A stretch of 64,000 bases of DNA from Limnephilus marmoratus (lineage: Eukaryota > Arthropoda > Insecta > Trichoptera > Limnephilidae), in the NCBI GenBank assembly GCA_917880885.1, contig OU862923.1, forward strand, positions 22,542,770 to 22,606,769, read 5' to 3'. A program made the translations under genes and the position numbers. Positions 32,890-44,529 of this stretch are shown here, one piece after another. Below the pieces are notes generated by a model. It searched no databases, was not told the origin of the DNA, and saw only the letters and a list, made by a program, of their open reading frames with translations. Every line of letters starts with the position of its first letter. The stretch's first letter is position 1.

Positions 32890-35101
32890 TTTTTTTAGAA
32901 TCTTTCAGCGTTATTTATTATTTTTTTACCAATGTGTAGTTTTATTTTTAAGCATAACGATATGCCTTTTTAAGAGAAAATCAACTTTAAAAAATTTTAC
33001 CTCAAGCCTAAATCCATAAAACTAAAAACTTTCTCTCACTTTTACTTATTTTGCAACAAATAAATTTTAAGTGCTTTTACAGGTTTGAATAAAAATCTGG
33101 ATCTTTTATGCTTTTTAAATGGTTATGATATAAATCTTTTACAATTTGTGATATAAAAAACGTTTTAGCTGATCTCTTGGCAATAAAACGAACGAACGAA
33201 ATAACATTTCTTTGTTTTTGTTGGCGAAATATCTGAGAAATGTTATTGCATTACTGTTTACTGTGACTTATAATAGCGGTCTTTACAAATGCTAGAATCT
33301 AAAATCACAGATTCCACATTAGGTTGATCTATGAAAATACGTGCTAGATAAAATTAGATACACAGATATTCTTTTAGACGCGAGGTTTGCTGTTCACGGA
33401 ACTACTAGTTACTAGGTGCTATACTTAATTTTAATTAATCCAAAGTTAAAAATTTTAAATTTAAATCAAATAGCTTTGAAATTTATATGCGGATTAACCC
33501 TGACGAATGAAAAATTATTATTACAGAACAAAGTTATTGCAAAATGAAGGCCGATTTTTTTCGATAATTTTCATTTTATGTCCGCCATTTTTACAATCAA
33601 CACCTTTTTTTTGCAAACTGTGGTTCACGCGCATCTTACATAATGAATTTTGACGTACTATGACGATTTTTTTTGGATTTCATGTTTCATCAATTTCGTA
33701 GGACTCCAGAATTCCAATCGATTTGGCCAGACCCTCCATTTGCGGCTGCTATATCTAAATATATAGATATTCAAATCAAATTTTCAAATGTTTTTTTTTT
33801 CTTCTCGTTTTACCTTTACATGTAACAAAAGTTTCTTGAACTAAAATAAATTTTATCTTAAAAAAAACGCATTGAAAAAAGTACTCGGCTGGACCAGACT
33901 CCCGCCTTAATTTAACTCCATTTAATTTTTAATACATCACAGTTTGAAAACGGCCTTGAAAGCCAGCTTGTAACAGTTTTAACTCGTTACCCCGTTTATT
34001 TGAATGTTGACTCGTATCTGGATTCTAGCACACATTGGTGACTAGCGTTGTACATACTGGAGATAGTGGCGACACTTAGCGGGGAACGGAAGGAGGAATC
34101 ACTCGACGGATTTTACGTGTAGCAGGAGGGTGCAGAAAACCTGGTCTCCGGCTGGCATGGTGGCATCGATTGGCGTTAGTTTCCTATATACTGGTTTTCA
34201 AATAGTTTATATCTTATTTAATGGTCATGTCATTGAGACTGGCCTTGGTGCCCGGCATACTGGTTAAAGGTTAGTTCTGACAATTATGTTAATACATCGC
34301 TGAACCTGATTTCTATGGAAGTGACTTACATATTTTATTATCACAGGAGATTCCTCTTCAAGGAACCCTGGATCACATCCTGAGTTTCAATAAATAATTA
34401 TAAATATATTCCTTGAATGGTTAATTGTCTCATGCTCACAAACTGTTGATTACAATAAATGTTAAACTTGAATTTCTGTTTCATTCAGATATCCCCTTTT
34501 TCATTGATCACATGGTTGTCGCTGGGATTGAACTGAGTGTTTATATTGCTAAAAGAATTAAAAAAGTTACAAGCTGTCGGAATAATAATATACTAAAATA
34601 CTTGAAGAACTTAATAATAACATTATTAAATTTAATTTCCAATAAATTTTTAAAAAAATCGTGTGTAATCTGATATAAGCCACTCGAAGTTTAAAGTTAT
34701 GAGTGAAAGACTGTATACAGGGCGTTAAGGGACGTACCTACGATTCCTGAATTTATGTCTTTTTTTTCTTCAATATCATACAAAACCACTTTCTCCCAAG
34801 ATTATCGTAACTGGTCGTTCATTTTTTTTCTTTTATTTTTTCTCATTATATCTTGATACACTTCAAAAGTAATTTTTACATAATTTCTAAATATATATAA
34901 CATATCACAAGATAAAAATAATGTAAAAATATATATGTAAGAAAAAAGTAGACAATAAGAACCCACTAAGGCACTGCCTGCGCGTGGGTAATATTAACTA
35001 AAATGCTAAATTACACCAATAGGTTGGTGGTACAAGTAAGAAATGGAAATTTCAAAGTGAAAGTTTAAAAATATAGGTAATGTATCTTTGAAAATATTGT
35101 A
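32890..35101. other. Long unassigned AT-rich stretch
   Basis: About 2.2 kb of AT-rich sequence with a somewhat GC-richer patch at 34020-34270. The 82-codon frame at 34425 has no recognisable motif. No repeat boundaries were found. Confidence 0.35.
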
Positions 35102-35110
35102 GTAACAAAG

Positions 35111-35811
35111 GACTCCAGATACTAATATCTACAGCCTGTATGTCGGACGAATTTCTACAGCTCATATATTGGACTAATATCTACGAACTTCAGAATGTTG
35201 ACTAATATCTACATAGCTAAGGTCGGACGAATATCTATAACGGTCCCAGTGTTGACTAATATCTACAGAGCGTAGGTTGAACTAATATCTTCAGAGCGTA
35301 GGTTGGACTAATATCTACAGAGAGCAGCTGAGCAAGAGGTTGTACGGAAAAGCATAAATTACTTCAATTACGTAATTACTAATTACGTAAAGGCTTAAAC
35401 GTTTAAAGTACTACATGAAGTTTTTGCATAATATTACGTATTTTGCTGTTTACGAGGACAATAATTTATTGAACAAACATGGAGGTCATAATACAAAAAT
35501 ATTTATTTATTTCGAAATACACGGCACCACAACCTAACCTAACTGACATAGAAATGGTCATGGTAACAGACTAAATAATTTAGAAGCACTCGAAATAAAG
35601 AAAGCTGTTAAAACAAAAACCCAAATCCTTAATATTCAGCTAAATGTGTCCAATAGTCCGATATTAGGGTTTTTTATATACATAAATTAAGTTTTTTTAA
35701 ACTGCATAGCAAATCCAACCTCTGCCAGTGCTGTAGATATTCGTCATCACTTTGGTTCTCATAGATATTAGTCCGATTTTTTCAGTTTTTGGAATTCCTG
35801 TAGACGCCTCC
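35111..35811. mobile_element. MITE-S copy 1: iterated subterminal motifs, 9-bp target duplication
   Basis: The 5' end repeats ACTAATATCTACAG-like words about eight times within 220 bp (from 35120 to 35325), in direct orientation. The 3' end has the inverse form (TGTAGATATTCGTC, ATAGATATTAGTCC, CTGTAGACG). The outer ends are GACTCC...GCCTCC. GTAACAAAG occurs on both sides (35102-35110, 35812-35820). Copy 2 lies at 45924-46353. No coding frame. Confidence 0.82.
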
Positions 35812-35819
35812 GTAACAAA

Positions 35820-36166
35820 GTGACAATACTTATTCTAAAGTTCAATACAATTATTCTAAAGAAGCAATTAGACTATCCAACCCAAAAATTATTCGATGAA
35901 TTCAAAGTATTACCACTAAATAAAATTTATCAAAAAAATGCATTACTTCAAATCCACAAAGATAAACTAACAACAAAGTCATTTAGCACTAGGCCGAGAA
36001 CCTTAGGACAAATAATAATCCCTAAACTTAATACAACAACAGCTCAATATCATTACACATACTCAGCCATAAAATTCTTTAACTAACTCCCTAAAGATAT
36101 ACAATCCGAAAGGAATTATGAATTTTTTAAACAAAAACTTAAAAAACATTTTACTTTTAACTAGAT
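35820..36166 (+). pseudogene. LINE reverse transcriptase, extreme C-terminus
   Basis: The frame reads FDEFKVLPLNKIYQKNALLQ, then RPRTLGQIIIPKLNTTTAQY, SAIKFFN, an in-frame stop at 36084-36086, then LPKDIQSERNYEFFKQKLKK and a final stop at about 36164. The FN.LP.DI.....FK..LKK ending is typical of CR1/Jockey-group C-termini. The MITE-S copy inserted at its 5' edge. Confidence 0.72.
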
Positions 36167-36169
36167 TTA

Positions 36170-36545
36170 AGTATGTGTTACGATGTGCCAACTTATATTT
36201 CTATTATGAACAAAAAATGCCAACTAATATTTTCTATATGTATGAAAATTCACATTATGTTTCATTATGTACAAAAAAAAGGCTAACTTATATTTTCATT
36301 ATGTATAAAAATTTTCCATTATGTACAAAAATGCCAACTTATTCATTATGTATAAAAAAAAATTATCTACATACATTCAATTTGTAACAACTGTTAAGTA
36401 TGTATAGTACTGTCAATATGATAGTGCTCCCTCTCTAAACACGAGAATTTCTCAATTAGGGAGGTATTGTTACCACTAATATTATATATTATATATATTT
36501 TGGTTAATTGTATATTATATGTATTGGTTAATAAAAAAAAAAAAA
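36170..36545 (+). repeat. LINE 3' UTR with ~40-bp tandem repeats and A-tail
   Basis: Units containing GCCAACTTAT, TTTCATTATGTA and a run of A recur four to five times between 36187 and 36360. The stretch ends GTATTGGTTAATAAAA with a 16-A run near 36533-36548, which marks the 3' end of the LINE fragment above. Confidence 0.6.
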
Positions 36546-36548
36546 AAA

Positions 36549-37426
36549 TAAAAAAATAAAAATACAAGTTGATTTTTTGTTACGGTTTCAAAAAGATAAA
36601 TAAAGTTAGTCTTGAAGTTACAGTAGAATTGTAAAAAAGAAGCATGAAGGTTTACATAGAGTTTATAAAAAGGGAGTATCTTTCCAAACCAATGGAGTAT
36701 CTTTCAGGCGAGTATCTTTCCAAACCAATGGCTAATGATTGTTTTAATGTTTTTTGAGGAAAAATATGAAACCTGCGCAGGAGACCAAAATTTTATTTAC
36801 ATTTTATACTCCAAATAATTTCAGCTATCACTTTCAGAAAGTACGTCAACTACGTCGTGTATATCGTTTTGTGTGTGAATCTGACGCCAAACCCGTCCGC
36901 TTGACGTAGGTGGGTACCTACTTTTGATACGCGTTTGAACTTCAAACAAGCTTTTGTTAATGAATAAGTTGGCAGACTTGAAAATAAATAAATAAAATTA
37001 ATATATGTGTTAGCCGTTTGTCTTATTACTTATTTGCACCGTGTTTATTACTCGTAACATCGCATAGAAAAATTTAATTAATTTGCAAAATGATTAAATA
37101 TCCCTCGGGGCTCGAAGCTCTTTTAGCTCTCGATCCCTTTGGTTCTGCGGAGTAACTCGGGTGAATTATTAATTGCATCACGTCTCGAGTCTCGACCTAG
37201 CGTTGACTTTAAAGTCTCAACAAGTATATTTTATATTGCTCCCGGGAAGAATGTCCATTAAAGATTAAAAGTGTGCAGTGCTTTGTAGTCGAACTCTGTG
37301 ATAAACCAAGCATGTCTCGAAAACTGAGAAAATATTTACTAAATTGTTTTGTTGATGAAAATTACGCTCCAATTCTTCCAATAAAGTTAATACATTTACT
37401 TATTTCTCGGTAAGAATTTCTAATAA
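36549..37426. other. Unassigned stretch
   Basis: A local duplication GAGTATCTTTCCAAACCAAT occurs at 36676 and 36712. The region 37095-37220 is richer in CTCG words. No gene was supported. Confidence 0.35.
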
Positions 37427-37639
37427 TCAATATATATTATAAAAGAAAGTCCAAAAAAACGTGCGGATCGCAAAAACTCAGAAACGAGTGCCGGTACGAC
37501 CAAGAGATTTATATGGTATGGTAGATCTCTATCCCCCCTAGGGAATAAGGGTATTCGTTTTTACCTAAAGGGTTTGCTTTTGAAGATATAAGGGCTGAAA
37601 GTTCTAAGAAATTTCAAGAAAAGTCTGGAAGATTCCGGA

Positions 37640-39850
37640 AACTTCTAGAAAATTCGATAAAACTCTGGAATGTTCTAGAAGAAACGGAGGAGTACGTCAG
37701 CGAGTCTAGAAGGTTCCGGAAAGTTCAAGAAGGTTTGATAAAGCTGTAGAAAGTTTTGAAAGGAGTGGTGGTGTGTGTCTAGAAGGTTCCGGAAAATTCT
37801 AGAAGGTTTCATAAAGCTGTAGGAAGTCCTAGAAGGTTCGATAGGGCTGTACAAAGTTCTGGAAGGAGTGGCGGAGTATGTCGATAAGTCTAGATGGTTC
37901 CGGAAAGTTCTAGAAGGTACGAAAAAGCCGTGAAAGTTCTGGAAGGAGTGGCGGAGTAGGTCGGTGAGTCTAGAAGGATCTGATGGTTCACAAATGCTTA
38001 GAAAATTGTGGATGGAGAAAGTTCTAGAAGCTTTCAAAAATAAATGACGGTAAGTCTAGAAGATTCGGAAAGTTCTAGAAGGTTCGATAGAGCTATACAA
38101 AGTTCTGAAAGGAGTGGAGGAGTGTGTCGGTGTGTCTAGAAGGTTCCGGAAAATTCTAGAAGGTTCCATAAAGCTGTGGAAGTTCTAGAAGGTTCTATAG
38201 AGCTGTACAAAGTTCAGGAAGTAGTGGCGGAGTATGTCGGTGAGTCTAGATTATTCCGGAAAGTTCTAGAAGGTTTGATAAAACTGTAAAAAGTTGTAGA
38301 AGGTTACATAAGGCTGTATAAAGTTCTGAAAGGAGTGGAGGAGTGAGTCGGTGTGTGTAGAAGGTTCCGGAAAATTCTTGAGGATTTCACAAAGCTGTAG
38401 AAAGTTCTAGAAAGTTCGATAAAGCTATACAAAGTTCTGGAAGGAGTGGCGGAGTAAGTCGGTAAGTCTAGAAGGTTCCGGTAAGTTCTAGAAGGTTCGA
38501 TAAAGTTGTACAAAGTTCTGAAATGAATGTTGGAATATGTCAGTGGGTTTAGAAGTTTCCAGAAAGTTCTAGAAGGTTCGATAAAACTGTAGAAAGTTCT
38601 GGAAGGTTCCGTAAAGCTTTACAAAGTTCTGGAAGGAGTGGCGGAGTATGTCGGTAAGTCTAGATGGTTCCGGAAAGTTCTAGAAGGTTCGATAAAGCTG
38701 TACAAAGTTCTGGAAGGAATGGTGGAATATGTCAGTGAGTTTAGAAGTTTCCGGAAAGTTCTAAAAGGTTCGATAAAACTGTAGAAAGTTCTGGAAGGTT
38801 CCGTAAAGCTTTACAAAGTTCTGGAAGGAGTGGCGGAGTAATTCGGTGAGTCTAGAAGGTTCCGGAAAGTTCTAGAATAATGGTTAATAAAAGGTTCGAT
38901 AAAGTTGTACAAAGTTCTGAAAGGAATGGTGGAATATATCGGTGGGTTTAGAAGTTTCCGGAAAGTACTAGAAGGTTCCGTAATGCTGTAGAAAGTTCTG
39001 ATAGGAGTGGAGGAGTGTGTCGGTGTATCTAGAAGGTACCGAAAAATTCTAGAAGGTTCCATAAAGCTGAAGGAAGTCCTAGAAGGTTCGATAGGGCTGT
39101 ACAAAGTTCTGAAAGGAGTGGCGGAGTATGCCGGTGACTATAGAAGGTTACGAAAAGATCTATAAGGTTCGATAGGGCTATAGAAAATTCCGGTAGGAGT
39201 GGCGGAGAATGTCGGTGAGCCTAGAAGGTTCCGAAAAGTTCTACAAGGTTCGAAAAAGCTGTAGAAAGTTCTAGAAGGAGTAGCGGAGTATGTCGGTGAG
39301 TCTAGAAGATTCCGGAAAATTCCAGAGGATTCCATAAAGTTTCATAAGGTACGATAAAGCTGCAAAAAGTTCTGAAAGGAGTGGTAGAATATGTCGGTGG
39401 ATCTAGAAGGTTCCGGAAAGCTCTAAAACGTTCGATAAAGCTGCAAAAAGTTCTGGAAGGAGTGGCGTGAGTCTAGAAGTTTCCGAAAAGTTCTACAAGG
39501 TTCGATAAAGCTATAGAAAAATCTATAAGGAGTGGTGAAGTATGTCGGTGAGTCTAGAAGATTCCTAAAACTTCTAGAAATTTCAATAAAGCTGTAGAAA
39601 GTTCGGGAAGGAGTGGCGGAGTACGTCGGTGAGTCTAGAAGGTTCCGAAAAGTTCTAGAAGGTTCTATAAGGCTCCAGAAAGTTCTGGAAGGAGCGATGG
39701 AGTATGTCGGTGAGTCTAGATGGTTCTAGATAGTTCTGGAAGATTCCCTTATGCTCTAGGATGTTATGGAAGGAGAAAGTTCAAGAAGCTTTCAGAAATG
39801 AGTGGCGGAGAGTGTCAGTGAGTCTAGAAGGTTCTGGAAAGTTCTAGAAG
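37640..39850 (+). repeat. ~80-bp tandem array made of heat-shock elements
   Basis: A unit of about 80 bp (GTTCTGGAAGGAGTGGCGGA - GTATGTCGGTGAGTCTAGAA - GGTTCCGGAAAGTTCTAGAA - GGTTCGATAAAGCTGTACAA, lightly variable) recurs roughly two dozen times, with some compound units. Its second half is alternating TTC/GAA at 5-bp spacing. Examples are six perfect consecutive units at 38139-38166 and five at 38668-38690. Nearly every unit has at least three in register. Confidence 0.88.
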
Positions 39851-40169
39851 TTTGGATTATATTATTAAATAAACAATTTGCATGCCGCTAAAACTCAAAG
39901 ACGAGTCCCGGTACGATAACGGGGGTATATTGTGTGGTAGCCCTCTATCCTCAGTCCATGAAGATAGTTCCTGTTCTTACCTGAAGGGCGTGCTTTTAAA
40001 GATATAAGAGCTGGAAGTTTCACTCCGTTGAAATTTCTAGAACAGTTCAAAAAATTCTAGAGTATTCTTGAGCATTCCACCACATTCCAGAACATCTCGG
40101 AACATTCTGTAATGTTCGGGAATAGGATGGAACGTTCAGGAACATACCGGAACAGTTCAGATCATTGTG

Positions 40170-40300
40170 GAACATTCCAGAACACTTCTGAATGTTGTGG
40201 AATGATCTGGAACCTTATTCTGGAACATTTGAATTTTTTTTATATGGGACTACCCATATGGGGTATATAAAGCAAGATCCGTCGTGAATTCGAACGTCAA
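40170..40300 (+). promoter_or_regulatory. hsp-like promoter inside Helitron-H copy 1
   Basis: A perfect nGAAnnTTCnnGAAn site lies at 40170-40182, and TTCTGGAACATTT at 40218-40230 is a second, weaker one. TATATAAA follows at 40264-40271. A TCAATTC initiator-like site starts at 40297, 30-35 bp downstream of the TATA box, and continues into an A/C-rich leader. This spacing is that of insect heat-shock gene promoters. The first downstream ATG (40320) opens only a short frame. Activity is inferred. Confidence 0.6.
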
Positions 40301-40633
40301 TTCAATCTCACATCAACTCCATGAGCGATGCCGGACACCCCAGTCAGAGTATTTGAGAGCATTCCACAACGTTCCAGAACATTCCGGAACCTTCTGGAAA
40401 ATTGTGAAATGTTCGAGAATAGAGAATTGGGAACATCAATGTGAAACATTCCAGAACATTCTCGAATGTTTTCCTGAGCGAAGCCGGGTAACCCAGCTAG
40501 TAATAATGATAATGTTTGGATGATTTCTATAGCGATCTTCGTGAGAAAATCACCCCACAAATTTTACAAATTCATTTATAAGAATAACATTCCGATAAGA
40601 ATAAGAATAGGTATCATTTAGATTTCTCAATTT

Positions 40634-41128
40634 GGGAGGTAGGTATGGGTACGGCCGCCCCGGGAACCATTTATTGGATAACAAACACCTCTGCCATACT
40701 TCACCCCAAGTGGTTCGCTACGTTTGGTGACTTAGCAGGTGTACCCGGATACCCGGGGTGAAGTTTTTCCAGTTCTTGGCGGTGGATGTGTCTGCCCACC
40801 AGCTGCAAGGCATGCCGGAAGAGACTGGTTGAGGGAGACCTGGTGACCTCTTAAGCAGAACTCTTTTGGAACATAGCATTAAACCCCAGTGGGAGGGATG
40901 GATTCATTTCATTCACAGACGTGCGTCACTCCTGGACTCACTGTCCTGTCCTGTCCTGTCCTGTCCTGTCCTGTCCTGTCCTGTCCTGTCCTGTCCACCC
41001 TTCATACCGTATCCTTCCCAGAATTTGAAACCCTGGCGATTTCTACACGGCATCCCTAAAGATGACATAGGCTCTGAGGGAAAATATTTTCCTCAGAGCC
41101 TTCTGTGTGGAGCTATTGTAAAAAAAAG
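40634..41128 (+). mobile_element. SINE-1 copy, full length, with CTGTC microsatellite
   Basis: It starts TTTGGGAGGTAGGTATGGGT, passes GCCCCGGGAACCATTTATTGG and CCCCAAGTGGTTCGCTACG, and ends with the LINE-A-like tail: hairpin GGCTCTGAGG/CCTCAGAGCC (41070-41100) and AGCTATTGTAAAAAAA. Compared with LINE-A, both sides of the stem carry a matching change. Eleven CTGTC units (40941-40995) sit in the middle. Confidence 0.82.
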
Positions 41129-41134
41129 TTAGTT

Positions 41135-41215
41135 TTTACCTGTTGCGAGTATTAATTTGTTTGTTAATATTCGTTATCGTATAGATGTGAAATCAGGAGG
41201 ATAGTTAAATACCCC
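41135..41215 (-). repeat. Fragment of the 14403-type PIF-like MITE
   Basis: TTTTTACCTGTTGCGAGTATT, ATTCGTTATCGTAT and GGAGGATAGTTAAATACCCC match 14700-14785. Only the distal half is present. It directly follows the SINE-1 tail. Confidence 0.55.
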
Positions 41216-41219
41216 CTTA

Positions 41220-44130
41220 TAGTTTACTATAATTGTTTCTAGTTTAGCCTACTATAAGTAGGCACGCTAAGGGTAATAGCGTAATTAGTTTTTACTATTG
41301 TATTAATTAGCTGGTTACGCCAAGTTTTAAGTTGGTGTCGGGTTCTAATGGCCGCCACTGCGGTTAACCTAATTTGTAAAACCCACCAGTTACTGTAATA
41401 ATATCTCTGTTTAAGTAAACCTAGTTGATACTTTAAATATGCATTCCTGGCGTGTAGATCCTCATTTAACTAGAGTTCTATGGCTTCCGAGCAGAACGTG
41501 CAAATATGTCGCTAACTGCTGCATTGTTTCGCAGAATTCCAGAAAAAGTCTTTGTTGGTTTTGTGATATTTTTTATCACGATCAGCAGTCATCCGAGTTT
41601 CCTTTGTTTGCTATGATAGTAGATTTCCAAGGAATAATTCTTACGCCAAATAACATGTTTTTTATATCATCTACCAGTCTCTAGACCAGTGGTTCACAAA
41701 GTGGTTCTTACGGACCCCCTGAGGTCCTCGTGATCGCTGAAGTGGTCCGTGGCAAAATAAACTTAATGTGGGCGAGTGGAAAACTTCAGGGGGGCCGTGA
41801 AAGATAAAGTAACATATTGATATTACAAAGATTTTGTATGTTGTCCTCCACACGGGATCACCTGTGCTGTGGAGCACAATCTTCAATTTTTTTAAATCAT
41901 ATAGTGTGTACTTTAGTTTTAAAATATCAGTTTTATTGTAAATTTTTGTGGTTTTGTAATGTTTTACGTATAAATCAATCGTATGTTTATTTTCAGGATA
42001 AGTGCGTGTTTAGGGGTCTATGATTGTTATGATGGATTATGGATTGGTATGAAGTTTTTGTTTTTAACTTACGGTTAATGTACGTGTGGGCGGGTAACAA
42101 GTTATTTTGGTTAATGTTTATTCTCAGTGCCTTTACGGTGCTAATGTGAACGTGAAACAACGTTACTTTGTGGTTGCTTTTTATTTGATGGATTTGATAT
42201 ATTCCTTTGAGATTTTAAAACAAATGACAATAACAACATTATTATTTTGGTACCCATTTTAAGCTCTAAAGTATTAGATAGTTAATTGAAAACAAATCAC
42301 TTTGTAAAATACCACTTATTTAATCAAATCGAAATAATTAATTTTAATCTTATCCTGACGAAGAAATCATTGGTTATGTAACGTGTAAATAATTTTGATT
42401 AAATGAGTGTTGTTTTTCGAAGTGTTTTGTTTTCATTTAATTAAAATGACGCCACGCAATTTGCGAAGATTGAAGAAGTAATTATTGATAGATTCATAAA
42501 ATACGAGTAATGACTAATAAATGATAATGGAAAATTTCGAAAATTATAATCGTTTAATATAGAAGTTCGTTGGTTATCTAAAGGTGCATGTGTGGATGGA
42601 TTTCTTGCGCTCTTTGATTCAGTGTTGGAATTCCTGGAAAGCAAAAACAATGATTTGCTGCTCAATTTTACGATTAAAAAAATACAGCTCATATGCCTGA
42701 ATTAATTGCCAAATTTCACGTACGAATTTGAAGTTACAATGTTATCACATAAATTTTCAAAACGTAAAGTATAACATCTGTGTTTGTTGCAAACCTTTTT
42801 TTCTTTTTTAGTTTACAAATCTTTAAAAATGTCAAAACAATATGAAAATTTTCTCGCTTATTATCAACACTTTAGGTCTAGTTTTTCGGTTTTTTGAACA
42901 ACTCATACATGTCTGTCTCTCTTATTTTCATAGTAAAAAATCTGATTAAAACGGTGTTGGAGAAAATACTACACTTTATAGTTAAATATATAAAAATAGT
43001 CACAAAAGAAGTAAAATGTAAACCAAAAGAAGTAAAATGTAAACCCCTAGTGAAATCAAAGTTTCGAATCGCAATTTGAAATAAATTTATGAAACCTTGC
43101 GAATTTTTTATTAACTTTTTTTACATAGAATGACAAAATAGTGGGATAACAATAACGTTTGTAATAAATTTGTTTAATAAAATGTGTTTTTGTTTTTTTT
43201 TCGTTATCAGTAATTTTAGTTATAAAAAAACGTAAAGTGGGCTATTTTTAAAGCTTTTTTTTTTGCAGCAAAATTTTGTATTTAAAAAAATATATCTTTA
43301 TTCTGATTTATAAAATTTTAGAGTGTATTTTATTATTTTTATTTATTATAACATATTTTATCATCTGTCAATATTCGAGTTATATGGATTTTATTGTAAA
43401 GCGGAAATATTTTGAACCTCTGACAAATCGTAGAGGCCTGAGGGCTTAAAATCTCCTCATTCTGACCTTAGCTAAATATTAGACGTTCTTCACTTGGGGC
43501 ATCCCCTGTCAAGTAAACCAAGATACTCAGGTGAATCCATAACAATACAGGAGTAAATTATTTTATTATTCACAAATGAGAAACTGAAACCAATGTTTGA
43601 ACAAGGATACCATATATTCTGGTTTTAAAAACAGGTACCAAATTTATACCCTGCATTATGAGTCACTGTACATGCTGCTCGTGGAGACTTAGGAATCCTA
43701 CTCACAAACATCCAACCTAACATACCTACTAGTAAATGAGCTCTTATCATCTCATCAGGTTCACCCATCCCATTGAAAAACAATTCGTTTTTATATGTCA
43801 AAATCAAAGTTATATAAATTTCAATAAATACTGGATTCTTTAAATATCAAAATAATTTATTTTCTCCGCCATTCACTATTTAGGTGACATCAAAGATAAA
43901 TTTATAATTTTGCTGTAATGCAGTTGTGTAGAGTTATTTAATTTTTTTTTAGATTAAAACATAGACAGACAGTAATTAAGGATCCATGTATACTAACATG
44001 CCTAAACCACTAACCGATTTTAAAAATTCTATCACCAATAGAAAACTACATTATACCTATGCTACTAAAATGATTTTTGCTGTGAGAACGGGTCTATGGA
44101 CATAATCTGTTTGGGAACTACCACTGGTCT
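41220..44130. other. Long unassigned AT-rich stretch
   Basis: Nearly 3 kb, very AT-rich between 42200 and 43950. The frames seen are short and of low complexity. No repeat boundary or gene could be supported. A local AGAAGTAAAATGTAAACC duplication is at 43008 and 43028. Confidence 0.35.
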
Positions 44131-44137
44131 AGATTAA

Positions 44138-44280
44138 GACGGGTGCCACACACAGCTATAAAAGATAAGGCTTGGCCTATTTCAGCATATCGCTCGCCAT
44201 ATATACCCATTGAGAAAGTACGGCGAGAGGTATGCCGAAATACTCCAAGTCACATCTTTGATAGCCGCGTGTGGCACAGG
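44138..44280. mobile_element. Foldback (MITE-like) hairpin
   Basis: GTGCCACAC (left) and GTGTGGCAC (right) begin arms that pair with interruptions through CTAT/ATAG, AAAGAT/ATCTTT, CTTGG/CCAAG, TATTTC/GAAATA and GCTCGCC/GGCGAG, about 60 bp per arm. No product. Confidence 0.6.
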
Positions 44281-44437
44281 TCTGTGTTTCAAGTGTTTCT
44301 TGTATTGCGATTCTCTCTCATGTACCTTTTTATTTTCCTTATTTTTGATTCCTACTGAAATGCTTTTCCTGAAAGCTTTCGCAAACGTTACTTAGTATGA
44401 ATATGATAGGAATTTAAATACGTATTATTATAACACA

Positions 44438-44525
44438 TGGGGTATTTCACCATCCTCTTGATATCTTATCCACATTAATAACGTAATTAAACAAATAAAT
44501 ACTCGCAATAGGTTGAAAACTCTGC
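44438..44525 (+). repeat. Fragment of the 14403-type PIF-like MITE
   Basis: GGGGTATTTCACCATCCTC and AATACTCGCAATAGGTTG match the terminal and internal parts of 14403-14785 and of 41135-41215. One end only. Confidence 0.5.
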
Positions 44526-44529
44526 TAAC

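Larger units (their letters stand above)
37427..40500 (+). mobile_element. Helitron-H copy 1: Helitron-type element packed with heat-shock elements
   Basis: It begins TCAATATATATTATAAAAG after an A (37426) and ends GCGAAGCCGGGTAACCCAGC then CTAG before a T (40501). TC...CTRR ends placed between A and T, without target duplication, are the Helitron signature, and a GGGTAACCC palindrome precedes the end. Copy 2 (53738-56811, minus strand) has exactly the same length, 3,074 bp, and diverges right at these ends. No Rep/helicase frame is present, so it is non-autonomous. Layout: 5' module (37427-37640), ~80-bp tandem array (37640-39850), second diverged copy of the 5' module (39870-40025), then an HSE-rich promoter-like 3' region. 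Frames inside the array are products of the repeat, not genes. Confidence 0.85.

Noticed and set aside
35111..35330. Regularly spaced ACTAATATCTACAG motifs considered as a CRISPR-like array
   Set aside because: Spacing and unit length are irregular, the motif appears inverted at the other end, and 9-bp target duplications show a transposon. The genome is eukaryotic.
37675..39335. Several open frames rich in PSRTFRNLLD and SYSATPSRTLYS repeats (and their mirror at 54903-56563)
   Set aside because: They are one frame of the ~80-bp DNA repeat. Frame is set by repeat length, the same protein pattern appears in both Helitron copies, and the DNA pattern (GAA/TTC register) explains it better than a protein.
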